Positions 33,590 through 42,856 of a stretch of 64,000 nt of DNA are shown in pieces. Origin of the DNA: OMIW01 sp044235645 (lineage in GTDB: Bacteria; Bdellovibrionota_C; UBA2361; OMIW01). Numbering within the stretch: the stretch's first letter is position 1; each line of letters opens with the position of its first letter. The notes beneath the pieces are model-generated. The model was not told the origin of the DNA, ran no database searches, and saw only the letters and a program-made list of their open reading frames with translations. The translations under genes were made by a program, and so were the position numbers. The stretch lies in assembly GCA_044235645.1 (NCBI GenBank), contig JBIIHQ010000004.1, positions 62,001 through 126,000 on the forward strand. Reading direction: 5' to 3'.

Positions 33590-33922
33590 CCAGCGTCCTC
33601 CCAGAAGATTTTGCTCCGCCCGCTCCCGGCATACCCCCCCAGCGCCCCCCAGGGAGCGACCGAAGCTTGGTATAGCCGTGAGTCCAACTTGTACCTATTG
33701 AGATGCACCCCTTTGGCATTCGGTGTGACATTAGGGAGATAAAATAACAAACATCGTTGAGGTGCGAGGGGTGGGAGCCATGCTGAGGTGAATCGTCCCA
33801 AGAGCTTGAAGGAGGCTTGTTTTCGGGATGACCTTTTGATGAATCTGCATTACCCTCAGGGGATAAAAAGATGCGCTGTAGCGGGTAGGGCGCGTCACGA
33901 TGATTGATTGCGGGGGACGAGG
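33590..33922. other. Intergenic region upstream of clpX
   Basis: 333 bases between divergent genes. Open frames here are overlapping shadows without coding character. It should contain the clpX promoter, but I did not find a clear heat-shock or sigma-70 box. Confidence 0.35.
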
Positions 33923-34120
33923 ATGGGTAAGGCAACGTTTAAGCCGAATGACCGGGTCAAGCGAGCGTTCGGTGGGGGATGTGTCGGTACTGTTCAGGAG
34001 GTTCGAGCAGAGGTCTCGGTGTCATCTGAGCCGAAACGGGAGGTTGGCTACATCATCGTGGTGCTATGGGATAATGGTACCCTCTCCTCATTTAGCCCTG
34101 ACGGCCTCGTCGCCGTGTAG
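33923..34120 (+). CDS. Small hypothetical protein, SH3-like
   Basis: A 65-residue protein predicted to be all-beta: FKPNDRVKRAFGGGCVGTV, a long second strand pair, then YIIVVLWDNGTLSSFSPDGL. The layout (start 'NDRV', a Gly turn with GxVxEV, and 'V.WDNG' near the end) recalls small SH3/KOW barrels that bind RNA or protein. The ATG follows GGGGGA at good spacing. Convergent with plsY, 12 bases apart. Confidence 0.55.
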   Translation: MGKATFKPNDRVKRAFGGGCVGTVQEVRAEVSVSSEPKREVGYIIVVLWDNGTLSSFSPDGLVAV

Positions 34121-34132
34121 CATCTACTCTGA

Positions 34133-34747
34133 CTACCGGGGCGTTTCGACCGGTGGTTCAGGTGCGCCGCCGAGGGAGAACGTCGGCTCCTTGCCCTTGA
34201 GAATTCGGTCGATATTTGGTCGGTGTCTCCAGAGCACAAGAGCGCCTATGGTTGCCAAGGGCCACCAGAGTTCGAATGGAATTCCGAGCACGGCTCCCAC
34301 CAGCGGTACTCCAACGGCAGCTGCGATAGATGCTATTGAGACGGTCCGCGAAATTTTGAATGTCGCCGAGAAGATAGCTATCGCGGTAGCACTCAGAAGA
34401 GGCGATACGACAGCGATCACCCCGATACTCGTTGCTACACCCTTCCCTCCGGTAAGAATCCCAGGAATGCTGAAGCAGTGACCGGACACGGTTGCCAGAC
34501 CAGCGATCGCGGCTCCAGAGGGAGAGTCGAAGTACCAGCGGCCGATCAACGCACCGATTATCCCCTTCGCGATATCTCCGGCGAGGGTAATGATTCCGGC
34601 ACCTCTCCCTGCTGTCCTCGCCACATTCGTCGCACCCACATTGCCGCTCCCCGCGCGGGTAATTTCGATCCCCCGAGCTTTGGCGACCATTCGCCCCGTG
34701 GGCACGGTTCCGAGGAGGTATGCGAAAAGAATAATCAGTACATCCAT
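34133..34747 (-). CDS. plsY: Acyl-phosphate:glycerol-3-phosphate acyltransferase
   Basis: A 204-residue inner-membrane enzyme that makes lysophosphatidate from acyl-phosphate and glycerol-3-phosphate. The three PlsY motifs are present: GSGNVGATN (about 33-41), the His of VSGHCFSIPG with GGKGVATS (about 86-107), and the C-terminal RHRPNIDRIL. It is the last gene of the def-fmt-rpe-plsY run, 59 bases after rpe. Confidence 0.95.
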   Translation of the reverse strand: MDVLIILFAYLLGTVPTGRMVAKARGIEITRAGSGNVGATNVARTAGRGAGIITLAGDIAKGIIGALIGRWYFDSPSGAAIAGLATVSGHCFSIPGILTGGKGVATSIGVIAVVSPLLSATAIAIFSATFKISRTVSIASIAAAVGVPLVGAVLGIPFELWWPLATIGALVLWRHRPNIDRILKGKEPTFSLGGAPEPPVETPR

Positions 34748-34806
34748 GGCTAGTCACGATCGTACGGTAGGGAATATCTTTTAGGGCACCCCATGCGGAG
34801 AATCTT

Positions 34807-35466
34807 TTAATCGTTCCGAGCAAGCGATTGGAGCTCACGAAAGCGCGTGCCGACATTCTGTGCGGCGAAAAGAGCGGTGCCCGTGACTAGTAGTGATGCT
34901 CCGGCGGTAACGCACTGTGGAATTGTGAGCTCGTTAACCCCGCCATCGACCTCGATTAGGGTTGGAGCTCCCCTTTCATCTATAATTCCGGCAACTTCCT
35001 GAACTTTTTCCAAGCATTTTGGAATGAATGGTTGCCCCCCCCATCCTGGATTCACGGTCATAACGAGAATCACGTCACATATCTCTACGACCTCGCGAAT
35101 GAGGGCTGCGGGAGTCCCCGGATTAATTGCAACCCCCGACAACATTCCCAGCTCCTTGATTTGACCCAGCACCCGGTGAAGATGGGGCGTCGCCTCTTGA
35201 TGGACAATGATGCGATCGGCGCCCGCTTCGGCAAAGGTCTCGAGGTGTCGCTCGGGACTGACGGTCATGAGGTGAGCTTCAACGACCGGTGATCCGAGCG
35301 ACTTTGCCAAGGTGACCATGTTGCTCCCAAATGTAATCGGGGGCACAAATTGACCGTCCATCACGTCGACATGAATTACCTGAGCACCCGCCGCTAAAAC
35401 CGTCCCAACGCTGGCACTCAGTTCACCGAAAGGGGCGGCAAGAAGGGAAGGGGCTATTTCAATCAT
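34807..35466 (-). CDS. rpe: Ribulose-phosphate 3-epimerase
   Basis: A 219-residue TIM-barrel enzyme interconverting ribulose-5-phosphate and xylulose-5-phosphate. Family motifs: IAPSLLAA at the N-terminus, HVDVMDGQFVPPITFG (metal-binding His and Asp), the VEAHLM His, VMTVNPGWGGQPFI and EVDGGVN. It feeds the pentose-phosphate pathway. It is 35 bases downstream of fmt in the same run. Confidence 0.96.
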   Translation of the reverse strand: MIEIAPSLLAAPFGELSASVGTVLAAGAQVIHVDVMDGQFVPPITFGSNMVTLAKSLGSPVVEAHLMTVSPERHLETFAEAGADRIIVHQEATPHLHRVLGQIKELGMLSGVAINPGTPAALIREVVEICDVILVMTVNPGWGGQPFIPKCLEKVQEVAGIIDERGAPTLIEVDGGVNELTIPQCVTAGASLLVTGTALFAAQNVGTRFRELQSLARND

Positions 35467-35501
35467 GGTGTGTCAATCGTTCAGGGGGAAAGTCGATGTC
35501 T

Positions 35502-36524
35502 TTACGGTGAGGTCTCTGTGGCCATTCCCGAGCGAGCGCCCAGAATCATCTTGCTCTGAAGCGAGCGACCGCGGAGGAGGTCCTCAATCGCAACGGGTTG
35601 ACGCCCCTCTCGCTGAACTATTCGCAGCGCAAGGGTACCAGAGCCAGTTGCGATAAGACAGGGTGGAGAACCATCCGTAACGATCACCTCGCCGGGAACG
35701 ACGCCCAGAGGTGTCTCGTTATCATGCGCTAACGCGTCGAGGATACGAAAACGCTCGCTATTCAGATAGGTAAAGGCACCTGGCGAGGGGGAAAGTCCAA
35801 GTACCTTTCGCTGTATCTCGCGAGCCGAGCCACTCCAGTCGATCTCCCCTTCATCGCGCCCCAGCTTGTGCGCGTATGTTATTCCAACTGAGCTCTGGGG
35901 CTCTGGCACCAGCTCCCCCGCGAGAATCGGCCCGAGATCTGAGGCGATAAGGGTACAAGCCTCTTGGCAGAGCCGATCGTGGAGAGAGCCGGTTGTCTCT
36001 GTTGATCCAATCGGAACTTTAGCCGAAGAAAATATCGGTCCAGTATCGAGTCCCTCCTCCATTTTCATCAGACAAATTCCGGTTTCACGATCGCCCGCCA
36101 TCACGGCTCGATGAATGGGGGCAGCTCCGCGCCATCGGGGGAGAAGCGAGGCGTGGACGTTAATACATCGGTGATGCATTTTTTCCAAGAATGCCGGCGG
36201 GAGCAGTCCTCCATACGCGACCACCACTGCCCCGGCTGTTGGTTCGCAGCTATCGATGAACGCATCCACTTTGGCTTTTTCCCGCTTTATTGATACTGGT
36301 TGCAGAACGGGGATTCCCCATTTTTCCGCAGTCTGCTTGACCGGCGGCGCTGCGATTCGTTTTCCCCGCCCGGCTGGTCGGTCTGGCTGAGAGATGACGA
36401 AGGCTACCTTGAACTGAGGCATCGTGAGAATGTGCTGGAGAATACGATCGGCGAAGACGGGGGTCCCGAGGAATCCGATGCGGATAGGAGGCGACGCGCT
36501 GAGGGAGTTCTCGAAAGCGTTCAT
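35502..36524 (-). CDS. fmt: Methionyl-tRNA formyltransferase
   Basis: A 340-residue enzyme that formylates initiator Met-tRNA. N-terminal IGFLGTPVFAD, the catalytic NVHASLLPRWRGAAPI block (with the conserved Asn/His of formyltransferases) and the C-terminal OB-fold (LSPSPGAFTYL onward) are in place. I start at ATG 36524 because GAGG precedes it at good distance; ATG 36536 has AGGA too close. It follows def by 46 bases, the usual def-fmt pairing. Confidence 0.96.
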   Translation of the reverse strand: MNAFENSLSASPPIRIGFLGTPVFADRILQHILTMPQFKVAFVISQPDRPAGRGKRIAAPPVKQTAEKWGIPVLQPVSIKREKAKVDAFIDSCEPTAGAVVVAYGGLLPPAFLEKMHHRCINVHASLLPRWRGAAPIHRAVMAGDRETGICLMKMEEGLDTGPIFSSAKVPIGSTETTGSLHDRLCQEACTLIASDLGPILAGELVPEPQSSVGITYAHKLGRDEGEIDWSGSAREIQRKVLGLSPSPGAFTYLNSERFRILDALAHDNETPLGVVPGEVIVTDGSPPCLIATGSGTLALRIVQREGRQPVAIEDLLRGRSLQSKMILGARSGMATETSP

Positions 36525-36570
36525 GGAGGACCTCATTCCTGATGGCCGTTATTACCTTAATGGACCAGAG

Positions 36571-37068
36571 TCACGCAGGTTTGTGCTTTGTCCACCAACG
36601 GCGGAATAGGTCTCGCTTCAGCTGACTGAGGTGGTCAATGAAAAGAACGCCGTCAAGATGATCTATTTCGTGTTGAAAACACACCGCTTGTAATCCCTCA
36701 GCCTCAATCGTGAGAGGATTACCAGAGGGATCAAAACCAGCTATTTTAACGGAAGCGGAGCGACCGACCATTCCGCGGTATCCGGGAATGCTGAGACATC
36801 CCTCTTCCCACTGGACGGTGCCAGCACGCTCAACGATGGTTGGATTGATGACGCACACGGGGGCGTTTCGCTCCGCTGATACATCGGCGACAAAAACCCG
36901 CTGCGAAACTCCAACTTGAGGCGCCGCAAGACCAACGCCATCCGCGTGATACATCGTCTCTATCATATTTGCAGCGAGCTTTTGGACTGCACTGGAATAC
37001 TCAGTTACCTCTGCGGCTCTGCGAGATAGGATGGGGTCAGGATAGATAATGAGGGGGAGGACGCTCAT
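36571..37068 (-). CDS. def: Peptide deformylase
   Basis: A 165-residue metalloenzyme that removes the formyl group from nascent proteins. All three motifs are present: GVGLAAPQVG (about 43-52), EEGCLSIPG (about 89-97, Cys metal ligand) and QHEIDHLDG (about 131-139, two His ligands and Glu). The frame is open to 37116, but MSVLPLIIYPDP is the conserved start. The ribosome-binding site is weak. It heads the def-fmt-rpe-plsY run. Confidence 0.95.
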   Translation of the reverse strand: MSVLPLIIYPDPILSRRAAEVTEYSSAVQKLAANMIETMYHADGVGLAAPQVGVSQRVFVADVSAERNAPVCVINPTIVERAGTVQWEEGCLSIPGYRGMVGRSASVKIAGFDPSGNPLTIEAEGLQAVCFQHEIDHLDGVLFIDHLSQLKRDLFRRWWTKHKPA

Positions 37069-37279
37069 AACAGCCCAGAAATGAACAAAAGCGAAGGGTA
37101 TCGACAAGACTAGCACAGCACCCCTCTAATACAAGTCAACGTACCTGATTAGGGCTGGGTCGCGTAACAAGAGTTAAAAATCGACAGGTGTGGGGGGTGT
37201 TTGCGAGGCAAAAGTATCTTACCATGCAAAAAGCACAGTGCGCGAGCGGCGTTTGAGCCCAACAGTGAGAAGAGTGCCG

Positions 37280-37726
37280 ATGAATATGGAGTTAGAAGAA
37301 GCTCAATTGTTCAGAATGCTTACTGATCTTTTCGGTAGAGATAGCGTCATCTTTCGAATGAGTGCGCTGGCGGTTTGTGGGGGTGAGCTGGGAGGAGTTC
37401 CGGCGGCTCTCAAGGATGGTTTTACGAGTGCTCAGGAGTTAGCTCGGTGGGCAGCTCGGGAGAGTTGCCTCTTCACGGTTATCGCTCCTGATGATTCGCC
37501 CCGACTTGTTGTTGAATTTGCGGAGGAGTTTCGGGATGTGATCGAGCCTGATTCAGTCGACCATCACCGGGTGCTTCCCAGTTTGCTTGACCAGGTCGGT
37601 GTCCGATACATTCGGATCGCCCGGGGCGATTTCGCGGCGATGCTCGATCCAGCGATTAACTATGATCTCATCATGATGCTTGAGGGCCTTTTTGATGATA
37701 GTGGCGATGACGGGGGAGATGAATGA
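37280..37726 (+). CDS. Hypothetical protein, DUF2726-like
   Basis: A 148-residue soluble acidic protein. The core has alternating strands and helices: LFTVIAPDDSPRLVVEF, then RVLPSLLDQVGVRYIRIAR, then a short helix. This pattern (asset strand, 'K/H..LL...G...I.RI') is similar to DUF2726, a restriction-endonuclease-like or RNA-linked fold, but I cannot confirm family membership. The tail is Asp/Gly-rich. ATG 37280 has GAGAAGAG upstream. Its stop overlaps the start of the next gene by 4 bases. Confidence 0.55.
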   Translation: MNMELEEAQLFRMLTDLFGRDSVIFRMSALAVCGGELGGVPAALKDGFTSAQELARWAARESCLFTVIAPDDSPRLVVEFAEEFRDVIEPDSVDHHRVLPSLLDQVGVRYIRIARGDFAAMLDPAINYDLIMMLEGLFDDSGDDGGDE

Positions 37727-38871
37727 ATCGCCACCGATTCTCTCTCGCGCTAAGCGGTAGAGGGATCCTTTGCTGGGTGCTTCTTCTCGTGTTTTCAGCT
37801 GTGCTTGTCCGGGGCGCTTTCCCGGGCTATGTTGCCTCCGGAGCAGCCCAATTTTTATTCATCCCGGCGATTGCGGCCGCGCTATGGCATATCCATGTCT
37901 TCGGGGTACAGTGTCCGCGTTGGCTGATAGGAGGTGCGATTGTCGGTGTGCTTGCTCTGACAGTGGCTTCTTCCTTTGTTGAGAACGCGTTCGCTTGGTG
38001 GCGTCCTCCGGTGGTCATAGTCGCTCGGTTCGACGGTGATATTCGCGGTGAGGCAACTGCTCGGTTCGCCGAACAGATGAGGGATTATTGGGAGCGGTAC
38101 GACCTCTCATCTCGAGGCTGGTTAAGGTTTTTGCGGGGTACAATCAAACCAATTCTTTGGGATCGACCGGGATCGCCCCTTTTTGTCGCAAAAGGAACGG
38201 AACGGAGACTTACAATCTCACTACCGCCATCGAAGTCCCGGTCCTTGCGCGCCGTCGCAAATCCTGAGCTAGCGCCATCTCTCCCACCACTTCAAATGTG
38301 GAGGGGCGGGGTTTCATTTGGCTTATCCGTCGATAGGTTAGGAGCAACGGCTCAGTTTCTCGTGCTTCTCGCTGAAGGCATGATGACGGAGGATGAATCA
38401 GGGGATCTATCCCTCATAGATGCGGGGAAGATGACTGGGCTCTGGACCTCGCTTATCCATCGGGCTGTGCCACTGGCGCTCGCCGCGGAGCGGCGCATTG
38501 TTCGTGCATTACGGGGGCGGCATATTCAGCGAGCCTATCTTGATTGCGCCGTTCAGGTGCTCTCACGAGCGCTCAAGCTCGGGGATTTCAGCAAAGATGT
38601 GGAGCTGCTTGCAGCACTACGCACCAACTATGGAGTTGCGCTATGGCTGCACGGAGAATGGACAGACAATTGGAGAAAATCAGAGAGTGCGAAGCGTCGA
38701 GCAATAAGTTCGTGGCGCTCGGTAATAGCTGAGAAAAGAATCAGCGAAGCGGCGCGGGCGATTGCCCGCGCGAACGAAGAATGGGCAACAGGCAGCTTGA
38801 GGGACTTTAATTCGAAGATGAAAATACCCCGTAAGAAAGCTCTGACGAGCGCCCGAATGAAAAATGAGTGA
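37723..38871 (+). CDS. Hypothetical membrane protein with TPR-like C-terminus
   Basis: A 382-residue protein not recognised. Three hydrophobic segments lie at about residues 14-32, 37-62 and 65-88. A mixed domain follows (VVIVARFDGDIRGEATARFAEQM), then about 200 residues of helix-rich sequence with TPR-like spacing (LAALRTNYGVALWLHGEWTD) and a Lys-rich tail. It overlaps the gene before it by 4 bases and purC by 8, so all three are probably translated together. Confidence 0.6.
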   Translation: MNRHRFSLALSGRGILCWVLLLVFSAVLVRGAFPGYVASGAAQFLFIPAIAAALWHIHVFGVQCPRWLIGGAIVGVLALTVASSFVENAFAWWRPPVVIVARFDGDIRGEATARFAEQMRDYWERYDLSSRGWLRFLRGTIKPILWDRPGSPLFVAKGTERRLTISLPPSKSRSLRAVANPELAPSLPPLQMWRGGVSFGLSVDRLGATAQFLVLLAEGMMTEDESGDLSLIDAGKMTGLWTSLIHRAVPLALAAERRIVRALRGRHIQRAYLDCAVQVLSRALKLGDFSKDVELLAALRTNYGVALWLHGEWTDNWRKSESAKRRAISSWRSVIAEKRISEAARAIARANEEWATGSLRDFNSKMKIPRKKALTSARMKNE

Positions 38872-39865
38872 ACAGATGAAGGAAGAAATCATAACGGTCG
38901 GCGATTTTCCGTTTATCCTGCATGAATGTCCCCTCTCGGGATTTAAGGAGCATTATTCGGGCAAGGTCCGCGAGTGCTATCTCTCAGGGAACGTCCGGAT
39001 ATTGATTGCAACCGATCGATTGAGCTGTTTTGACAGGATTATCGGCACTATTCCCTTTAAGGGGCAGATCCTAACCCAGCTCTCAAGCTTCTGGTTCGAA
39101 CGGATCAAAGGACAGGTTCCTACCCACTTTATCGCTCAGATTGACCCATGTGCCATGGCTGTGAAGAGCGCCGAGGTGATTCCGTTCGAAGTGGTGGTTC
39201 GGGGTTACCTCGCGGGAAGCGCTTGGCGTGCGTATCGCGACGGGGTGTCTGTTCCTGGACTAGAGTTACCAACTGGAATGCAGGAGTTTGATCCACTGCC
39301 CGAGGCAGTAATAACTCCATCGACGAAGGAGTTCGATGGCGGACACGATATTCCTGTTTCAGCAGAGGATGTTTGTCGCTCTGGTAAAGTAACAGCTGCC
39401 GAGTGGGCCTCAATGACTAATATGGCGCTCGAGCTGTTTGCGGAAGGTCAGCGCTATGCGCGCACGCAGGGACTTTTATTGGCAGACACAAAGTACGAGT
39501 TCGGTCGAATCGGAGGTAAGGTCGTTCTTATTGATGAGGTGCATACACTCGATTCATCCCGATATTGGGAGGCTTTAACTTACACTCAGCGTATTCAGGA
39601 TGGGAAATCTCCAATAATGCTGGATAAGGAACCGGTGAGGCAATGGTTGCTTGCTCAGGGATATCGGGGGGAGGGAGAACCGCCTCAAGTTCCCGATACG
39701 GAACGAGTTGCCATCGCATCCCACTACACGAACGCTTATCATCGCATCTCGGGACGGCAGTTTGTCCCTGACAGATCCCCCCCTTTATCTCGGATAGTTA
39801 AATCGCTGCGAGGATTCGGGATTTTTGGGAAAGCGATTACATCTTCAAAAAACGATGGCGCTTGA
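38864..39865 (+). CDS. purC: Phosphoribosylaminoimidazole-succinocarboxamide synthase
   Basis: A 333-residue SAICAR synthetase that joins CAIR and aspartate in purine synthesis. Motifs: SGKVRECYLSGNVRILIATD near the N-terminus, FEVVVRGYLAGSAWRAY (about residues 106-122), TPSTK and DTKYEFG, then VLIDEVHTLDSSRYW. The extra C-terminal stretch makes it slightly longer than the 240-residue bacterial form and nearer the longer class. Its start overlaps the upstream gene. Confidence 0.95.
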   Translation: MSEQMKEEIITVGDFPFILHECPLSGFKEHYSGKVRECYLSGNVRILIATDRLSCFDRIIGTIPFKGQILTQLSSFWFERIKGQVPTHFIAQIDPCAMAVKSAEVIPFEVVVRGYLAGSAWRAYRDGVSVPGLELPTGMQEFDPLPEAVITPSTKEFDGGHDIPVSAEDVCRSGKVTAAEWASMTNMALELFAEGQRYARTQGLLLADTKYEFGRIGGKVVLIDEVHTLDSSRYWEALTYTQRIQDGKSPIMLDKEPVRQWLLAQGYRGEGEPPQVPDTERVAIASHYTNAYHRISGRQFVPDRSPPLSRIVKSLRGFGIFGKAITSSKNDGA

Positions 39866-39870
39866 TATTT

Positions 39871-41403
39871 ATGGAAGAACAGTCGCCCCCACTCAATCCT
39901 GTTTCCTCTCGCTTGGTTGAGTGGATTCTATTCTCTATTCTGGTCGGGCTCTCGATCACGGGGCCTCTCGCGGATCCCGATCTCTGGTGGCACTTAACGA
40001 TCGGTCGCTGGATAGTCGGGCATGGCGAATTACCTGAATCCGAGCTTTGGAACCGGTTTGGATTCGGTAAGCCATTTGTACCCTACTCGTGGAGTTTTGA
40101 GATATTTGTCGCAATACTTGAGCGACTGGGTGAGCTCAAAGGAGTTCTCATCGCCCAGATGTTTCTTGTGGCGATAATAGCCATCGGTGTCGCCTGGTTC
40201 TTTGGGCGGGTGGCAGAGGATATGTTCTTCGGCGTCCTTGTTGCCGCCGTAGTCACCTCTGGATTTGTTGCTCAGTATACTCTCAGACCCCAGTCCATAG
40301 TGTGGCTCTTGTGCGCCGGTCTTGTATGGCTAAGTCTTGAAGTAAGGGAAAAGGGGCTCTCAAGCTCTCGCCTCCTTGGAATCGGGGGGTTGATGATTTT
40401 GTGGGCGAATCTCCATATCACGACCGTCATTGGGATCGCCATCCTCGCGCTCCTCCTGTTTGAGCGAGGCGCTCCCCGACGGTGGCTAGTGCCACTCGGC
40501 GTTGGTCTGGCTGCGACTTGCTGCACCCCTCACCTCGGATACGAATGGATTGTTTTCTTCTCAAAAGCAGACCATCCCCTCGGGCTTAGGTCGGTCGCAG
40601 AGTTTGGGCCGGGTACTATTCTTGACTATCCCGTCGCAATACTTGGGACTCTCGTAGCTCTGCTACTATTGCTTCTGCACTCGGTACCACGCTCAGTACC
40701 CCTCCCATTGCTAGTTCTCTCGGGAGTTTTTACTTTGGGGGGGCTCGCTGTGGTGAAGTTTCTGCCTTTCGCTCTTGTATTGGTCGGCTACAGTATTTGC
40801 GCTGCGTGGTGTCATACGAAGCGCGCGGCTCCAGTTGGTTTGATGCGGAATCTCGTTGAGGGCTTTGGGCGATTAAGCAGATTGACATCTTTATTGTCGG
40901 GCGCAGGGCTCAATTTCCTTCTCTTGTCGGTGATCGTTGTAAAGTGTCACCGCATTATAAGCGAGTCGCCAGTTGCTCAGACTAGCGTTCCCGAGGCGGC
41001 GGTCGATTTTATGATAAAGAACAATCTTCCTCGACCGTTTATGAATACTTTCGGCGAAGGAGGATACATGATGTACCGGCTGAGTAATCAAGACGGAAAG
41101 CTCATGGCAGAGGATAGGGTTAATATCGATGGACGAACCAACATAAATGACCCAGAAATCATGGTGGCAAATCAAAGGGCGCTTGATGGAAGATTGGGTT
41201 GGGAAGGATATTTAAAGCGAGTGGATCCCGAGACGATTTTGTGGCGCAATCGGAGTCCTTTGGTGGCGATTCTCCTTGCCTCAGGAGAATGGTGTCGGGT
41301 GTACGCAAACGGCTCTTCCGAATTCGGACACTCTGTATTTTTGCGCCGAGCACGAGCTGGATCGGAGGGACTTCCTCCATGCCTGAGGGAGTCAACCAAG
41401 TGA
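39871..41403 (+). CDS. Multi-pass membrane protein, GT-C-like
   Basis: A 510-residue integral membrane protein with about ten hydrophobic helices between residues 20 and 370 and a soluble C-terminal domain of about 140 residues. The early loop DPDLWWHLTIGRWIVGHG is a sequence type found in many bacterial GT-C-related membrane proteins (the acidic motif in the first periplasmic loop). The C-terminal domain (RPFMNTFGEGGYMMYRL) could bind a sugar or peptide. The acceptor and substrate are unknown. A TTG three codons upstream is an alternative start. It follows purC closely. Confidence 0.65.
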   Translation: MEEQSPPLNPVSSRLVEWILFSILVGLSITGPLADPDLWWHLTIGRWIVGHGELPESELWNRFGFGKPFVPYSWSFEIFVAILERLGELKGVLIAQMFLVAIIAIGVAWFFGRVAEDMFFGVLVAAVVTSGFVAQYTLRPQSIVWLLCAGLVWLSLEVREKGLSSSRLLGIGGLMILWANLHITTVIGIAILALLLFERGAPRRWLVPLGVGLAATCCTPHLGYEWIVFFSKADHPLGLRSVAEFGPGTILDYPVAILGTLVALLLLLLHSVPRSVPLPLLVLSGVFTLGGLAVVKFLPFALVLVGYSICAAWCHTKRAAPVGLMRNLVEGFGRLSRLTSLLSGAGLNFLLLSVIVVKCHRIISESPVAQTSVPEAAVDFMIKNNLPRPFMNTFGEGGYMMYRLSNQDGKLMAEDRVNIDGRTNINDPEIMVANQRALDGRLGWEGYLKRVDPETILWRNRSPLVAILLASGEWCRVYANGSSEFGHSVFLRRARAGSEGLPPCLRESTK

Positions 41404-41471
41404 TAGCGATTTTTCGGAGTGCGACTAGGGTCGGAGCATTTCCCACTATATGGCGGGGGACAGGGAGTAAT

Positions 41472-42086
41472 ATGTCGAGAGCTTTTTGCAGGAGGGGGCT
41501 AAAAATAGCAATAGCGACCATTCTTGTTGCGGTCGCAGGATGCGGCTACCTGCCCGAGTCTGTGCGGATTCGCAAGCCCAAGCCAGCTGCTGTCGGGTCA
41601 CATCAGGGGACGTGGATATTGATCGATTCGCGTCGGGATACCCTAACAGTAATGCAAGACCAGTCACCCATCAAAATATTTGATAACGTCGCCTTTGGCA
41701 GCTCCGGGGTTGGTAACAAACAGCTGAGAGGAGATAACGTAACTCCTCGAGGGACGTTCTCTATCGGATGGTCAAACGGGGCGAGCAAGTATTACCGATT
41801 TTGGGGGCTCACCTATCCCTCGATTGATGATGCTCACGAGGGATTACGCCACGGCTACATTTCACGGAGTCAGCACGAAGCTATCATCCGGGCACATCAG
41901 CTGGGGATCACTCCGCCACAGAATACGGCTCTCGGAGGCCAGATTGGGATTCATGGAACGGGACGCGGAAGCGTTGATATTCATCGTGTCGCCAACTGGA
42001 CAAACGGGTGTATCGCTCTCGAAAATCATCAGGTCGATAGTCTGGCTCAATGGATTCGACCCGGTATGGTGGTCGAGATTCGATGA
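41472..42086 (+). CDS. L,D-transpeptidase (YkuD) lipoprotein
   Basis: A 204-residue enzyme with a signal peptide and lipobox (VAGC, C24). The YkuD domain starts near TWILIDSRRDTLTVMQ and ends with the catalytic block: IHGTGRGSVDIHR (His) and TNGCIAL (Cys nucleophile). L,D-transpeptidases cross-link mDAP residues or attach proteins to peptidoglycan. ATG 41472 follows AGGGAG; the open frame extends back into the upstream gene. The Braun-type lipoprotein gene lies 311 bases downstream. Confidence 0.88.
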   Translation: MSRAFCRRGLKIAIATILVAVAGCGYLPESVRIRKPKPAAVGSHQGTWILIDSRRDTLTVMQDQSPIKIFDNVAFGSSGVGNKQLRGDNVTPRGTFSIGWSNGASKYYRFWGLTYPSIDDAHEGLRHGYISRSQHEAIIRAHQLGITPPQNTALGGQIGIHGTGRGSVDIHRVANWTNGCIALENHQVDSLAQWIRPGMVVEIR

Positions 42087-42397
42087 TAAAATTTTACCTT
42101 TTTTTCTCTTTGGTGTTTTAAAGTGTTCGATTATTGGATGGGGATAGAGCCAAATATCAACCATTCAGGCCGATTATTGTAAGTATTTGGAAGAGAGCTT
42201 ATTTTCCATCGCCAATAAGGTTGAAAAAAAGTCCTGATCCTCTTAGTATGCGAATGGCCGGAGGGCTTTTGGTCGTCTCACCGAGAGGTGGTTTGTTGAG
42301 CGGTAGTCCGTGGGACCTCAGGACCCTCGTATCGCCCCCCAGGCGGTGAATCGTGACACAGGAAGTCCTGTCGCAGTATTTTTGTGGAGATTGAGAG
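42087..42397. other. Intergenic region before the Lpp-like gene
   Basis: 311 bases, AT-rich at 42090-42240, with no coding frame I trust. It should contain the promoter of the short lipoprotein gene; no unambiguous -35/-10 pair was chosen. Confidence 0.35.
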
Positions 42398-42637
42398 ATG
42401 GTTACTAAAGTTGCTTCAAGAGTATTCGTTATCGCGGCGCTCGCAAGCGTGGTCGGGTGTGCATCCAACAGCGAACTCGCCAAGGTTCGATCGGAAGCAG
42501 AACTTGCCCGACAGACTGCAGACCAAGCGCTTCGCACTGCTGAAGACGCCAAGCAGGTCGCTCAGGACGCCGACATGAAGGCTTCCCGGGCTGAAGAGAT
42601 GCTGAACAGAGGGTTCAAGCGCTCGATGTACAAGTAA
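42398..42637 (+). CDS. Braun-type (Lpp-like) alanine-zipper lipoprotein
   Basis: A 79-residue precursor. The lipobox VVGC gives a 59-residue mature protein from C21, almost the length of E. coli Lpp (58). It is an uninterrupted helix with Ala at heptad positions (AELARQTADQALRTAEDA) and ends FKRSMYK. The C-terminal Lys is the residue that L,D-transpeptidases link to mDAP in Lpp. It sits between two L,D-transpeptidase genes. Likely an abundant outer-membrane-to-wall tether. A strong terminator follows 26 bases after the stop. Lpp/OprI family assignment rests on architecture, as the family is too short for firm homology. Confidence 0.85.
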   Translation: MVTKVASRVFVIAALASVVGCASNSELAKVRSEAELARQTADQALRTAEDAKQVAQDADMKASRAEEMLNRGFKRSMYK

Positions 42638-42663
42638 GTGAGACGTCGAAAGACGGCCACAAT

Positions 42664-42707
42664 CGGGGAGCGCCTTCTACAAGTAGACGGCGCTCCCCGT
42701 TTTTTTT
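42664..42707 (+). terminator. Strong intrinsic terminator after the Lpp-like gene
   Basis: CGGGGAGCG (42664-42672) pairs with CGCTCCCCG (42691-42699), followed by eight T residues. Confidence 0.93.
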
Positions 42708-42856
42708 GGAGAGGTTGCAGGCCCCCATACCAAGATACATTATCAACTGATCGCCACTATCAGAAGGCCCAGCTGGACCGAGCCTTCCAATCGACTGACT
42801 TTCCTCTGCGCCGAACTTGAGACGCTACAGAGGGCCCGACGGCCTCAAATTCCCTG

